Assembly (NCBI GenBank): GCA_014155875.1 | Contig: JACEFZ010016095.1 | Coordinates: 153,501-217,500 of the forward strand | Source of the DNA: Cepaea nemoralis | Lineage: Eukaryota; Mollusca; Gastropoda; Stylommatophora; Helicidae | Length of the DNA: 64,000 bases | Reading direction: 5' to 3' | In this document: in pieces, positions 26,101 through 36,380 of the stretch | Position numbering within the stretch: the stretch's first letter is position 1 | Layout of the letters: the number at the start of each line of letters is the position of its first letter | The notes under the pieces: generated by a model | Databases searched by the model: none | The model's input: only the letters and a program-made list of their open reading frames with translations | What the model was told of the DNA's origin: nothing | Program-made: the position numbers and the translations under genes

Positions 26101-28936
26101 GATCTGCTACAGACACAGAAGACTGCTACAGACACAGAAGACTGCTACAGACACAGAAGACTGATACAGACACAGAAGACTGCTACAGACACGAAGACTG
26201 CTACAGACACAGAAGACTGCTACAGACACAGAAGACTGCTACAGACCAGAAGCTGCTACAGACACAGAAGACTGCTACAGACACAGACTGCTACAGACAC
26301 AGAAGACTGCTACAGACACAGAAGACTGCTACAGACACAGAAGACTGCTACAGACACAGACTGCTACAGACACTAGAAGACTTGCTACAGACACAGAAGA
26401 CTGCTACCGACACAGACTGCTACAGACACGGAAGATTGCTACAGACACAGAGACTGCTACAGACACATAAGACTGCTACAGACACAGACTGCTACAGACA
26501 CAGACTGCTTACAGACACGGAAGATTGCTACAGACACAGACTGCTACAGACACAGACTGCTACAGACACAGACTGCTACAGACACAGACTGCTACAGGAC
26601 ACAGAAGACTGCTACAGACAAAGACTGATACAGACACAGAAGACTGCTACAGACACAGGAAGACTGCTACAGACACAGACTGCTACAGACACGGAAGATT
26701 GCTACAGACACAGAAGACTGCTACAGACACAGACTGCTACAGACACAGACTGCTACAGACACGGAAGATTGCTACAGACACAGACTGCTACAGACACAGA
26801 CTGCTACAGACACAGAACTGCTACAGACACAGACTGCTAAGACACAGACTGCTACAGACACAGAACTGCTACAGACACAGACTGCTACAGACACGGAAGA
26901 TTGCTGCAGACACAGACTGCTACAGACACAGACTGCTACAGACACGGAAGATTGCTACAGACACAGAAGACTGCTACAGACACAGACTGCTACAGACACA
27001 GAAGACTGCCTACAGGATACAGACTGCTACAGACACAGAAGACTGCCTACAGACACAGACTGCTACAGACACGAAGAAGATGCTACAGGACACAGAAGAC
27101 TGCTACAGACACATAAGACTGCTACAGGCACAGACTGCTACAGACACAGAAGACTGCTACAGGACATAGAAGACTGCTACAGACCACATAAGACTGTACA
27201 GACACAGACTTCTACAGACACAGACTGCTACTGACACAGACTGCTACAGACACAGAAGACTGCTACAGACAAAGACTGATACAGAACAGAAGACTGCTAC
27301 AGACACAGAAGACTGCTACATACACAGACTGATACAGACACAGAAGACTGCTACAGACACGGAAGATTGCTACAGACACAGACTGATACAGGCACAGAAG
27401 ACTGCTACAGACACAGAAGACTGCTACGGACACAGACTGCTACAGACACAGACTGATACAGACACAGAAGACTGCTACAGACACAGAAGTCTGCTACAGA
27501 CACAGACTGCTACAGACACAGAAGACTGCTACAACACAGAAGACTGCTACAGCACACAGAAGACTGTTACAGACACAGAAGACTTCTACAGACACAGAAG
27601 ACTGCTACAGACACAGAAGACTGTTACAGACACAGAAGACTTCTACAGACACAGAAGACTGCTACAGACACAGATGACTGCTACAGACACAGAAGACTGC
27701 TACAGACACAGACTGCTACAGACACAGACTGCTACAGACACAGAAGACTGCTACAGACACAGAAGACTTTTACAGACATAGACTGCTACAGACACAGAAG
27801 ACTGCTACAGACACGGAAGATTGCTACAGACACAGACTGATACAGACACAGAAGACTGCTACAGACACAGAAGACTGCTACAGACACAGACTGCTACAGA
27901 CACAGACTGCTACAGACACAGAAGACTGCTACAGACACAGAAGACTGCTACAGACACAGACTGCTACAGACACAGAAGACTGCTACAGACATAGAAGACT
28001 GCTACAGACACAGAAGACTGCTACAGACACAGAAGACTGTTACAGACACAGAAGACTTCTACAGACACAGAAGACTGCTACAGACACAGAAGACTGTTAC
28101 AGACACAGAAGATTTCTACAGACACAGAAGACTGCTACAGACACAGAAGACTGCTACAGACACAGACTGCTACAGACACAGACTGCTACAGACACAGACT
28201 GCTACAGACACAGAAGACTGCTACAGACACAGAAGACTGTTACAGACACAGACTGCTACAGACACAGAAGACTGCTACAGACACAGAAGACTGCTACAGA
28301 CACAGAAGACTGCTACAGACACAGACTGCTACAGACACAGAAGACTGTTACAGACACAGACTGCTACAGACACAGAAGACTGCTACAGACACAGAAGACT
28401 TCTACAGACACAGACTGCTACAGACACAGGCTGCTACAGACACAGAAGACTGTTACAGACACAGACTGCTACAGACACAGAAGACTGCTACAGACACAGA
28501 AGACTGCTACAGACACAGACTGCTACAGACACAGACTGCTACAGACACAGAAGACTGCTACGGACACAGACTGCTACAGACACAGAAGACTGCTACAGAC
28601 ACAGATTGCTACAGACACAGACTGCTACAGACACGAAAGATTGCTACAGACACAGAAGACTGCTACAGCCACAGAAGACTGTTACAGACACAGACTGCTA
28701 CAGACTCAGACTGCTACAGACACAGACTGCTACAGACACAGACTGCTACAGACACAGACTGCTACAGACGCAGAAGACTGCTACAGACACAGAAGACTGC
28801 TACAGACACAGACTGCTACAGACACAGAAGATTGCTACAGACACAGAAGACTGCTACAGACACATAAGACTGCTACAGACATTGAAGACTGCTACAGGCA
28901 CATAAGATTGCTACAGACACAGATGGCTACAGGCAT
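14114..28936 (+). repeat. Satellite C (mixed 16-bp and 19-bp units, 14.8 kb)
   Basis: An array made almost wholly of two interleaved unit types. CTACAGACACAGACTG is 16 bp and CTACAGACACAGAAGACTG is 19 bp, differing by a 3-bp insertion. Minor forms have CGGAAGATTG, CATAAGACTG, GATACAG or AAAGAC. Both lengths leave remainder 1 modulo 3 and the units lack stops, so all forward frames stay open for long distances, up to about 809 codons at 17962-20391. They read as Tyr-Arg-His/Leu-Gln-Thr/Ala-Thr-Asp cycles. These frames have no start context, no other domain and are broken by indels, so they are not genes. The minus strand carries a TAG in each unit. Confidence 0.95.
14840..24500 (+). repeat. 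Three superunits inside satellite C
   Basis: Rare variants recur in fixed order, marking three related blocks starting near 14840, 17930 and 21750. GCTACACACACAG is at 15096, 18215 and 22027. CAGACAGAGA is at 15904, 19041 and 22894. GCTAAAGAC is at 16928, 20008 and 23898. The first step is about 3.08-3.14 kb and the second about 3.81-3.89 kb. Later sequence to 28.9 kb holds further partial repeats. Confidence 0.82.
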
Positions 28937-28969
28937 TAGCTAGTTTGTGTCTGTTTAAAATGGTGTAAA

Positions 28970-29135
28970 GGCGAGCGAATTGACTTCATTGCACCGAGTG
29001 TTATCCCATATGGCGTGGTCTCTGTCCACAGACCGGTCTGCCATAACCGTCGCACACATCAAAGACTCCAGAGATTACCCCTCGGAGTCTCCGAGAAAAT
29101 TGCGCTCATGAACCAAACAAAGAATCGATCTCATA
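28970..29135 (+). repeat. Dispersed repeat fragment shared with 4827-4985
   Basis: Shares gacttcattg, ttatcccatatgg, ggtctct, a run of similar middle sequence, and the cggagtctc/gagaaaa end with the central part of the insertion at 4571-5216, in the same orientation. It carries no gene. It begins just after the end of satellite C. Confidence 0.7.
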
Positions 29136-29198
29136 ACCTTCAGGGAGCAATGCAGGCGGCTTGACAACTTGGCCACAGAGACCGCCGTACCTGTATGT

Positions 29199-29405
29199 GT
29201 GCAGAACAGAATGGGCGAAGTGCTATGAAAGACTGGTTAACGTGCAGAACAGAATTGGCGAAGTGATATGAGAGACTGGCCAATAACAGAATTAGCGAAG
29301 TGCTGTGAGAGACTGGCCAATAACAGAATTAGCGAAGTGCTATGAGAGACTGGCCAATGTGCAGAACAGAATGGGCGAAGTGCTATGAGAGACTGGCCAA
29401 TGTGC
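29199..29405 (+). repeat. Minisatellite, 43-bp and 37-bp units
   Basis: Five tandem copies of gtgcagaacagaatgggcga + agtgctatgagagactggcc + aat. The full unit is 43 bp. The third and fourth copies lack the gtgcag start, giving 37 bp. The open frame running through it from 29342 is fortuitous. Confidence 0.88.
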
Positions 29406-29876
29406 GGCTCATGTCGGTCATAGGTAAAGTACTTCCTTCGTCATGTACATACACATCATCTTTAGTTCAAGGGTTTACTGGGAAGAAAAGTGAAGGGGAA
29501 GCTAGCAAATGTGAGGCAGTGGTACCTGTAAGTGGACAACAGCAACAGAGGGACTGGAAGCAGCCTGTAGGAGTCCACCTTACAGACGCCAGGAAGAACG
29601 AACGAACTTTTCAAAGGGTTAAGAATTGCGCACTCAGGCCCTTCTAACATGCTGCCCTTCTATCATTCTCTTTCATACATTATTTCATTCACACATCATT
29701 TAAGGCTAACTGAGAATAGCAACAATATAAAAGATATGCATTATAAAGGCACGGGGAAGATGCAAAAATCAATACTACACACGACTCAGAAATATTAAAG
29801 AATGGTGTGACACTTGTTATTAGCTATGTGGAATATACAGGTCTACAAAAAGGGGACTGGCTTTTATACTAAGGTT

Positions 29877-29878
<2 letters not shown>
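29406..29878. other. Intergenic DNA with a dispersed terminal repeat
   Basis: No gene. At about 29596-29646 the minus strand reads GGCCTGAGTGCGCAATTCTT then AACCCTTTGAAAA. Nearly the same sequence lies in the opposite orientation at 36774-36830, so this is the end of an unidentified dispersed repeat. Confidence 0.55.
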
Positions 29879-29926
<48 letters not shown>

Positions 29927-29955
29927 TTATTATTATTATTATTATCTCTATTATT
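29879..29955 (+). repeat. TTA/ATT microsatellite, LINE 3' tail
   Basis: About 20 ATT triplets with one or two interruptions. They lie immediately 3' of the stop codon of the minus-strand LINE-C copy, so on that strand they form an (AAT)n tail. CR1/L2-related non-LTR elements commonly end in such short-unit tails. Confidence 0.8.
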
Positions 29956-30660
29956 AAGGGGGGAGATAATCCGTACTGAGATAGTGTTCGAGTAATTTGC
30001 GATTATATGAATAGGGATTGGTGGTGTCTTTGATTTCTTGTGGAAGATTGTTCCACAGCTGAGCTGCAGAGTACGCTAAGCTTAATTTGTATAAGTCTAT
30101 CCTAGGCTTGGGAATGTGTAATATATTTAATCTGTATCAGTCTGTGTCTAGCATTATATTTAAACAATGGCCAAAGTTAATTTGGGGCATTTCGATGTAG
30201 GATTTTGTGAATTAGTTTGGCCTTATTGAAATGTAGGCGTTTGCGGAGTGGTAGTAACTGAAGACGTTTATGCAGGTTAGGGGATTGTCAGTTAAATGTT
30301 TGTTATAAATTAAACTCATGGCCAGTTTCTGGAGTGAGTAAAGTCGCTTGGTGCTTGAATTGGAACAACCGTCTCAGGTTGTACAGCAGTAGTCAAAATG
30401 TGTCTGTTTGTGAGAAGTGTAGAATATTTTCCTTGTGTCTTCATCAAGGAAATTTTTAATTTTGTCGAGTTGGTAGACTTTTTTCGCTGTTCGTTTAACG
30501 AGCTCTTGAACGTGGGGATTAAATGTTAGGTTTCTATCAATGATGAGGCCTAATGTTTTGTGCTCAATTACTGGCATGTTATCTATGTGATGTTGAAGTG
30601 ATCTGTGTGAATTTAGAGTCCAAAGTCTTTGTCTGGTTAGAAGAGGGTATTGGAGACTAA
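29956..30660 (-). pseudogene. LINE-C: 3' part of a CR1/L2/Jockey-like reverse transcriptase
   Basis: The minus strand carries the region after the RT catalytic box. Blocks in order are KTLGLIIDRNLTFNPHVQEL, VYQLDKIKNFLDEDTRKIF, HFDYC, RLYSLQKLAMSLIYNKH, and the C-terminal PRIDLYKLSLAYSAAQLWNN followed by LPQEIKD. It stops at 29956 beside the AAT tail. Frameshifts or stops interrupt the middle, for example after HFDYCCTT. The 5' truncation is typical of LINE insertion. Dead copy; the clade is inferred from the LGVxIDxxLxF pattern and the tail. Confidence 0.82.
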
Positions 30661-31140
30661 TTACAGGCCACCTTCAGTACGGAGACGACATTTGGTCAAT
30701 ACATTTCCAAGATTTTTCAACATTACTTAACTTTTCTGTCTCACGGTTGTAAATGATTACTTATGCGATATGTCTCACGTCCTTGCAGGACTTGTGTTTT
30801 TATTCTTTTGTAGCATCACTTATCTCGAGTTTTATACTGTTTTCAGTGTTACGTATTTCTTCTGCGTCGTGACTTCACAGCATTATTTATCACTTGTTCT
30901 TTACAGCTTTTCAGCATTACCTACATCTCCTGTCTCTTGCCTCTCTAGCATTGCTTATCTGTTCTGTCTCATACCTTTGTACCATTACTTATATGTTCTG
31001 TTTGCATGTTAGTTTCCCACGCAAAGTTCTCCCCCCTAAAGTTGCATCTAACACAGCCGCGTCAGACCTGTCCACTGCTGTCCTTTGCTGATTGTCAGGC
31101 CCAACTGTCACGACGGAAGTGTAGGCGTGTTGTGAATGCC
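30661..31140. other. Intergenic DNA, no gene seen
   Basis: Pyrimidine-rich; phrases such as cagcattactta..ctgtctc recur loosely between 30800 and 31000, suggesting a decayed repeat of about 45-50 bp. The open frames at 30770-31091 are hydrophobic and low in complexity, and I do not support them as genes. Confidence 0.45.
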
Positions 31141-31585
31141 ATTACATGCTGATGAAGTCATGATGCTACCAATGCCAAACCTGGACAATGACAGAAAAAG
31201 AGAAAAGAAAAATCACAACAACATAAATGAGATTCCTGAGAAGAATACTCAATGTATCAAAAAGAGAAAACATCAGAAATGAAGAAATCAGGACTAAAGT
31301 GGGGGTTATAGCAGCGCTAGATTTTATTAGAAGGCAGCAAGTCAAATTGTTTGGCCATGTAACTAAGTTACCAACAGTATACCGCGACAAGCAATGATGT
31401 GCAGACCAGATGGAAGCAGATGAGAATGCCGACCTCGTAAACGATGGACAGAGGCAATAGCAGAGTCCATGGGGATATCGATACATGAAGCCCATAAACG
31501 GGCGCTCTCCCGCGGTTTTTCGCGGCAAGGTACAAGAGGAACAAGATGAAATAACATGAGATGAGACATCATGACACCGATGAGA
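31141..31585 (+). pseudogene. LINE-B copy 1: 3' fragment, plus strand
   Basis: The plus strand reads CYQCQTWTMTEKEKRKITTT, a stop, then MRFLRRILNVSKRENIRNEE, RRQQVKLFGHVTKLP, and in a shifted frame RPRKRWTEAIAESMGISIHE. It ends in GATGA/TGAGA-rich sequence. This is the C-terminal part of a LINE protein. Together with the minus-strand copy starting at about 31600 it forms a tail-to-tail inverted pair. Stops and a frameshift make it non-functional. Confidence 0.85.
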
Positions 31586-31599
31586 AATCTGGCTTTACT

Positions 31600-33405
31600 C
31601 TCTTGTCTACCACTCATCATCTCATCTCATCTCATCATGTTCCTCTTGTACCGTGTAGTGTCGAGGTCAAGTATAAACAGCGGGAGAGTGCCCGATTATG
31701 GGCTTCATTTATCGATATTCCCATGGACTCTGTTATTCCCTGCGTCCATCGTTTACGTGGTCGGCCTCTTCCTCTGCTTCCGTCTGGTCTGTACATCATT
31801 GCTTGTTGTGGTATACTGTTAGTTGGTAACCTACTTGCATGGCCAAACCATTTGACTTGCAGCCTTCTAATAAAATTCTAGCGTAGCTATAAACTCTACG
31901 ATAGTCCTGATTTCTTCATTTCTGATCTTACCTCTTCTTGACACATTGAGTATTCTTCTCGGGAATCTGATTTCCATTGTTGTGATTTTTCTTTTCTCTT
32001 TGTCTGTCATTGTCCACGTTTGGCACTGGTAACATAGAGTTGGTAGGAAGATTGTGTTATAAAGTGCTTTCTTAGTAGTTATTGATACATGTTTGTTCTT
32101 TAGTATTGGTGCCATTTGTCCAATGAGTTGGTTTGCCTTATTGCATCTATTTTCGATCTCGTCTTTTGATTTGCCATTTGATGATTTTATACTTCTTAGG
32201 TACTTGAAACTCTTTACATGTTTCATAGGATGTTCGTTTAGGTGAATCGTTGTTGCTTTTTCTTCTTTAGTTACAGCCATTACCTCTGTTTTACTTGTGC
32301 TAATTTTCATGTTATTTTCCCTACACATTTAGACTATTCATGTGGTCTTGTAATTCAGCTTCTAATTTTGCTATATTTGCTTGGTCGTCCGCAAACAGGA
32401 GTTCTCTAATGGTTAGATTTGCAGATGGTTCTTCTTCTCTGTTCTCGTCATGCGGTATTTTTGCGGTCTCTGTTTGGCTGGTTTCTTTACATAGGTTGTC
32501 TATATATGTTATGAACAAGAGAGGGGGCAGGACACAACCTTGTCGTACTCAGGATCTTATGGTGAAGGGTTATGAGTGTCCTCTTGTTGCTCTCACTATG
32601 CATTCACTGTTGTTGTATAAACTTCTACATAGGTTTGTTAGATGTGTACTCACTCCATATTGTTTAAGGATTCCCCACAGCTTGTTTCTATCTACTCTAT
32701 CGAATGCCTTTTCTTGGTCGACAAAGGCTAAGTAGAGTGTTTCATTGAATTCGATTTATTTTTCTATAAGCTGTCTAAGAGCAAAAATGGCATCTCTGCA
32801 TCCTTTGTTTCTCCTAAATCAAAGTTGTATTTCGCTTAGCTTGTGTTCTATAGTAGTTCTTAATCTTTTCTCAAGTATTTTGCAAAATATATTTTCACAG
32901 TATGACTCAACAGTGAAATGGCTCTGTATTGTGTGCAGCCTCTTTTGCTGCCTTTGTTTTTTCAAATTAGGATAATTATGGCGTTTCCACAGTCTCGTGG
33001 TGTCTGTTGTTCTACCCAAGCATGGTTGAATTGTCTATGTAGCCATGCTGTTCCTACTTCTCTTGCTGCTTTAATTAGTTCATTGGTATTTCATCTTGTC
33101 CTGGTAATTTGTTCAATGGGGCTAAACTGACGGCGTCAATAATTTCTTCTTTCAGTATGTCTGGTTCTAGTTCTTCGGTGGCATCTGTGTCGGTTTCCTG
33201 AATTCCTGTAACATCTGATGGGATGTTAAGAAGTTGTTCGAAATACTGTTTCCATCTTATTAGGATTTGTTTTGTTTTGTTTTTTTTTTGGTTTTTTTTC
33301 AATTATTGGATATCCATTTTCGCTTATAATTATTTCATTTGGGTCAAATGGTTCTCCTCTGGTTCTCATTGTCTACCACACCTTCTTAAAAATAGTTTTA
33401 TTAGA
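31600..33405 (-). pseudogene. LINE-B copy 2: reverse transcriptase region, minus strand
   Basis: Reading down from 33400 the order is ENGYPI, WKQYFEQLLNIPSDV, EPDILKEEIIDAVSLAPLNK (pre-RT and RT start), an RT core with LAFVDQEKAFDRVDRNKLWG (motif A) and VRQGCVLSPLLF, then LLFADDQANIAKLEAELQ (FADD catalytic box). Next come MKISTSKTEVMAVTKEE, SFKYLRSIKSSNGKSKDEIE, LCYQCQTWTMTDKEKRKI and RRILNVSRRG, and finally RPRKRWTQGITESMGISINE. Several frameshifts and stops are present, for example near 32325 and 31870. The element is 5'-truncated and its upstream end abuts MITE 2 at 33407. It is the same family as the inverted copy at 31141-31585. Confidence 0.9.
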
Positions 33406-33406
33406 G

Positions 33407-33759
33407 CAGTCGTTCTCAACCTTTTTTGGGCCTATTCACCCTTCACCATATGTTCAGAATGGCATCCCCTCTTTCGTATTTCCTCCCTATAAATCCCCCT
33501 CCCCCACCTCCCTGCATAGTATACGTAAGAATGGAAGCTAAATTTAATAACGCATACTAGAACAAGTCTAGACGTCTACATAAAACGTGATTTGCGGGTA
33601 TATTTACGTTATAAAACGAATTTCAGAAGGGCAAGAAGTACAGAACCGTAAAGTATGGAGGGAAAAACAATATCAAGTAATTGGTTCTTGTATTAACGCG
33701 ATCTTGAAATGATCTTAATTCCTCCCCTGGAAACACTATGCACCGGGTGAGAACCACTG
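33407..33759. mobile_element. hAT-type MITE 2
   Basis: A 353-bp element with ends CAGTCGTTCTCAACC and, on the other strand, CAGTGGTTCTCACCC, matching at 13 of 15 positions. It is flanked by tattagag (33399-33406) and tgttagag (33760-33767), an 8-bp duplication with one mismatch. No transposase frame. The ends resemble but are not identical to those of MITE 1, so it is a separate hAT-type family. A truncated relative lies at 62529. Confidence 0.82.
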
Positions 33760-33791
33760 TGTTAGAGAGTAGACTTGTGGAACCTTCATTC

Positions 33792-34105
33792 TAAAAACAT
33801 TGACCTCACAGACAGAACAGACTAAACACATTGATCTCACAGATAGAACAGACTAAAAACATTGACCTCAAAGATAGAACAGACTAAAAACATTGACCTC
33901 ACAGATAGAACAGACTAAATACATTGACCTCACAGATAGAACAGACTAAAAACATTGACCTCACAGATAGAACAGACTAAAAACATTGACCTCACAGATA
34001 GAACAGACTAAACACATTGACCTCACAGATAGAACAGACTAAACACATTGACCTCACAGACAGAACAGACTAAAAACATTGACCTCACAAACGGAGCAGT
34101 CTGCC
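33792..34105 (+). repeat. Minisatellite, 31-bp unit
   Basis: About ten copies of aaaaacattgacctcacaga + tagaacagact. The 31-bp period was read from attgacc at 33861 and 33892. Copies vary by acaca/aaaac and gataga/gacaga. Confidence 0.92.
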
Positions 34106-34495
34106 ACGATTTTCGCTAAGTCGACAGGCAGACTGTCGGCATTTTGTTTCCACTTTACAACCAGCGATAGTGATGTTTAATTTTTGTTTGTTGTTTTTCG
34201 ACATTGGATTTGTAATTGACATTAGTTAATTGTGTATTTGCGGACTATTATCTTTGACGCATTCACGTACACGCTTAGACAAATACACATAGAAACGCAC
34301 ATGTGCATGCGCGTACAAACACACACAGATACTCCTACTGAAACATATTCTTCTGCCATGCTATCTGGATGTAGCTTGACGGACAATGAATCTCTGTTGG
34401 CGTTATCTGAAGAGGGGTGTCTGGTGGCGTCTGGGATGTTATGTGATCTCGGTGCGGTGATGTCATAAAGAGGTGCAGTAGACAGAGTTTGTTGC
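34106..34495. other. Intergenic DNA, no gene seen
   Basis: Contains a CA-rich patch near 34270-34330. The open frames on both strands at 34222-34519 are composition artefacts without motifs. Confidence 0.45.
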
Positions 34496-34930
34496 AGCAA
34501 CACACACGCACATGTACACACTTACTAGCACACATTCTACTGTACACACTAGCCAGCACACACACTCTACTGTACACACTGGCCAGCACACACTCTACTA
34601 TACTCACTTGCCAGCACACACTCTACTGTACACATTAGCCATCACACACTGCACTGTACACACTTGCCAGTACACACTCTACTGAACACACTTGCCAGCA
34701 CACACTTTACTGTGCACACTCACACGGACACACTCTACTGTACACACTAGACAGCACACACTCTTCTGTACACACTCATCAGCACACACTCTATTGTACA
34801 CACTCACAAGCACACACTCTACTGTACACACTCACCAGCACACACTCGACTGAACACACTCACCAGCACACACTCTACTGAACACACTTGCCAGAACACA
34901 CTCTACTGTACACACTCACCAGCACACATG
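34496..34930 (+). repeat. Minisatellite, 28-bp unit
   Basis: About 15 copies of cagcacacactctactgtac + acactcac. Variation lies mostly in the last bases (ttgc, tagc, tcac) and in gta/gaa. Confidence 0.9.
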
Positions 34931-35042
34931 CTCGGCGGTCACAATATATTACCTTTCTCTGGTACAACAATGTCAGTGTTCTCTTACAGCATACATTTAT
35001 GAGCGTGTCCGAAAGTCAGTGTTCTCTTACAGCATACATTTA

Positions 35043-35270
35043 TGAGCGTGGCCGAATGGATAAGAACTCTCTGTCTTAAACTTCTGGTATGCTGATGTCG
35101 CGATAGCGGTCAGTGGGACTTAAATGTTGACTTCTTGTCCTTGACTTGAGGACGTAAATTGCAAGTATCTCAGAAGTTGGAGTGGGTTCCCCTGATGGCG
35201 AGGGACATTGGTAATACGGAAATCTAATCCACACGCAAAATCAGTAGCAGTGCGTGTATAGACTACACTA
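35043..35270 (+). mobile_element. tRNA-derived SINE, family 2, copy a
   Basis: Starts with a Ser/Leu-tRNA-like head GAGCGTGGCCGAATGGATAA (A box TGGCCGAATGG). The body has CCTTGACTTGAGGACGTAAA, CTCAGAAGTTGGAGTGGG and CCTGATGGCGAGGGAC. The same head and body are at 58212-58440. The B box is degenerate in this copy. The sequence just upstream (about 34971-35055) is a direct duplication of about 45 bp that repeats the first bases of the head. Confidence 0.8.
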
Positions 35271-35603
35271 TAGTTCAAAGCGAGCTAATGCCATAACAAA
35301 CAGTACCTTTATGTGGGGAATTGCCTACTCCTGTCTTTGTTGACCAGGTGTTTCCCAGAATGCCTGTCCGTACAGAATCATCTGATTGCATCCAGGATTC
35401 AGGCCGTCTGCGTGTCGTTAATTGAGCTTATCGTCCCTGTCAGAAGTATTGCGTGCATACAGAAATTTTAAACGTTCACTGATCTCTCACACCTAGGCAA
35501 CATACTGTCTTACCTGTAGGTATGTGTGTATAAGAAGACGTCTAACGTCCACGATGAACAAAGATGTGTCATCTCTCACACCTAGGCAACATACTGATAG
35601 AGA
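35271..35603. other. Intergenic DNA, no gene seen
   Basis: No feature beyond a short direct repeat of ctctcacacctaggcaacat + actg at about 35485 and 35574, separated by about 90 bp. Confidence 0.45.
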
Positions 35604-35747
35604 GCAAGAGGAAGACAAAGGGATAAAAATCTTGATGGTTTGGCAGCATGGCAAGGTCGGGACAAGAAAACAGACCTGATTCGAGACTTTTGTGACCGTG
35701 TGAGGTGTCAAACCATGATCACCCATGCCTACCGGCATGTCACTTGA
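35604..35747 (+). pseudogene. LINE-A-family C-terminal fragment, plus strand
   Basis: The plus strand reads ARGRQRDKNLDGLAAWQGRD, then KKTDLIRDF and ITHAYRHVT followed by a stop at 35745-35747. This lines up along its length with the end of LINE-A on the minus strand (PRGRPRGKYLDGLATWHGRD, AHAFRHGT). It is severely 5'-truncated, as expected of LINE insertion. Confidence 0.85.
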
Positions 35748-36015
35748 TGATGCTAATAAATTGCGACTGTTCACCACATAGATTACAGTTTCCACAATCT
35801 CATTTACTTGTGTGGTCTTCATGTTCACCACATAGATTGCAATTTCCACAATCTACCGGCATGGCACTTGATAATTAATGATGATAAATTGCGACTGTTC
35901 ACCACATAGATTACAGATTCCACAATCTACAGGTATGGCACTTGATGATGATGATTTAAGACTTCACCACATAGATTACAGATTCCACAATCTCATTCGT
36001 CGTGTGTGGTCTTCA
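35737..36015 (+). repeat. Tandem copies of the LINE-A 3' terminus
   Basis: The end of the LINE fragment (ggcatgtcacttgatgatg) recurs as ggcatggcacttgataat at about 35858 and ggtatggcacttgatgatg at about 35932. Each copy is followed by ttcaccacatagattacag and tccacaatct. The coding end and 3' flank have thus been repeated about three times with unequal lengths (about 75-125 bp). Confidence 0.75.
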
Positions 36016-36295
36016 TGTACAAGGAGTTGTGTTCTTGTCATACGTTGATTGATTCTTTCCCTTCCGCTTCCTCCCCATTCGCACTCATTCCCCCACGTCA
36101 ACTTCCCCAAGACAAGCAGTAGTTAGTCTCGGGTTGCAGACATCCCTGTACAGGAGAGTTGTTGCTTTTCTCTCTTCCCAACTCCTGCCTTCAATATCCA
36201 TGGAAACATAGATCGCTGTTCGTTCATCCTGCTGTCTGTGTGTATGTCAATCTTTCCTTGCAAACCCCACGTCTCTATTTCTCTTTTCTCTACCT
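36016..36295. other. Pyrimidine-rich DNA, no gene seen
   Basis: Nothing recognised. The sequence grades into CT microsatellite downstream. Confidence 0.45.
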
Positions 36296-36330
36296 CTCTC
36301 ACTCTCTCTCTCTCCCATCTCTGTCTCTCT

Positions 36331-36380
<50 letters not shown>

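Noticed and set aside
14231..28943. Very long open frames (up to about 809 codons) reading Tyr-Arg-His/Leu-Gln-Thr/Ala-Thr-Asp repeats
   Set aside because: All forward frames are open at once because the 16- and 19-bp units lack stops. There is no start context, splice signal or other domain, and indels move the frame freely. Satellite, not gene.
29342..29647. 101-codon plus-strand frame
   Set aside because: Begins in the 43-bp minisatellite and ends in a dispersed repeat; no motif.
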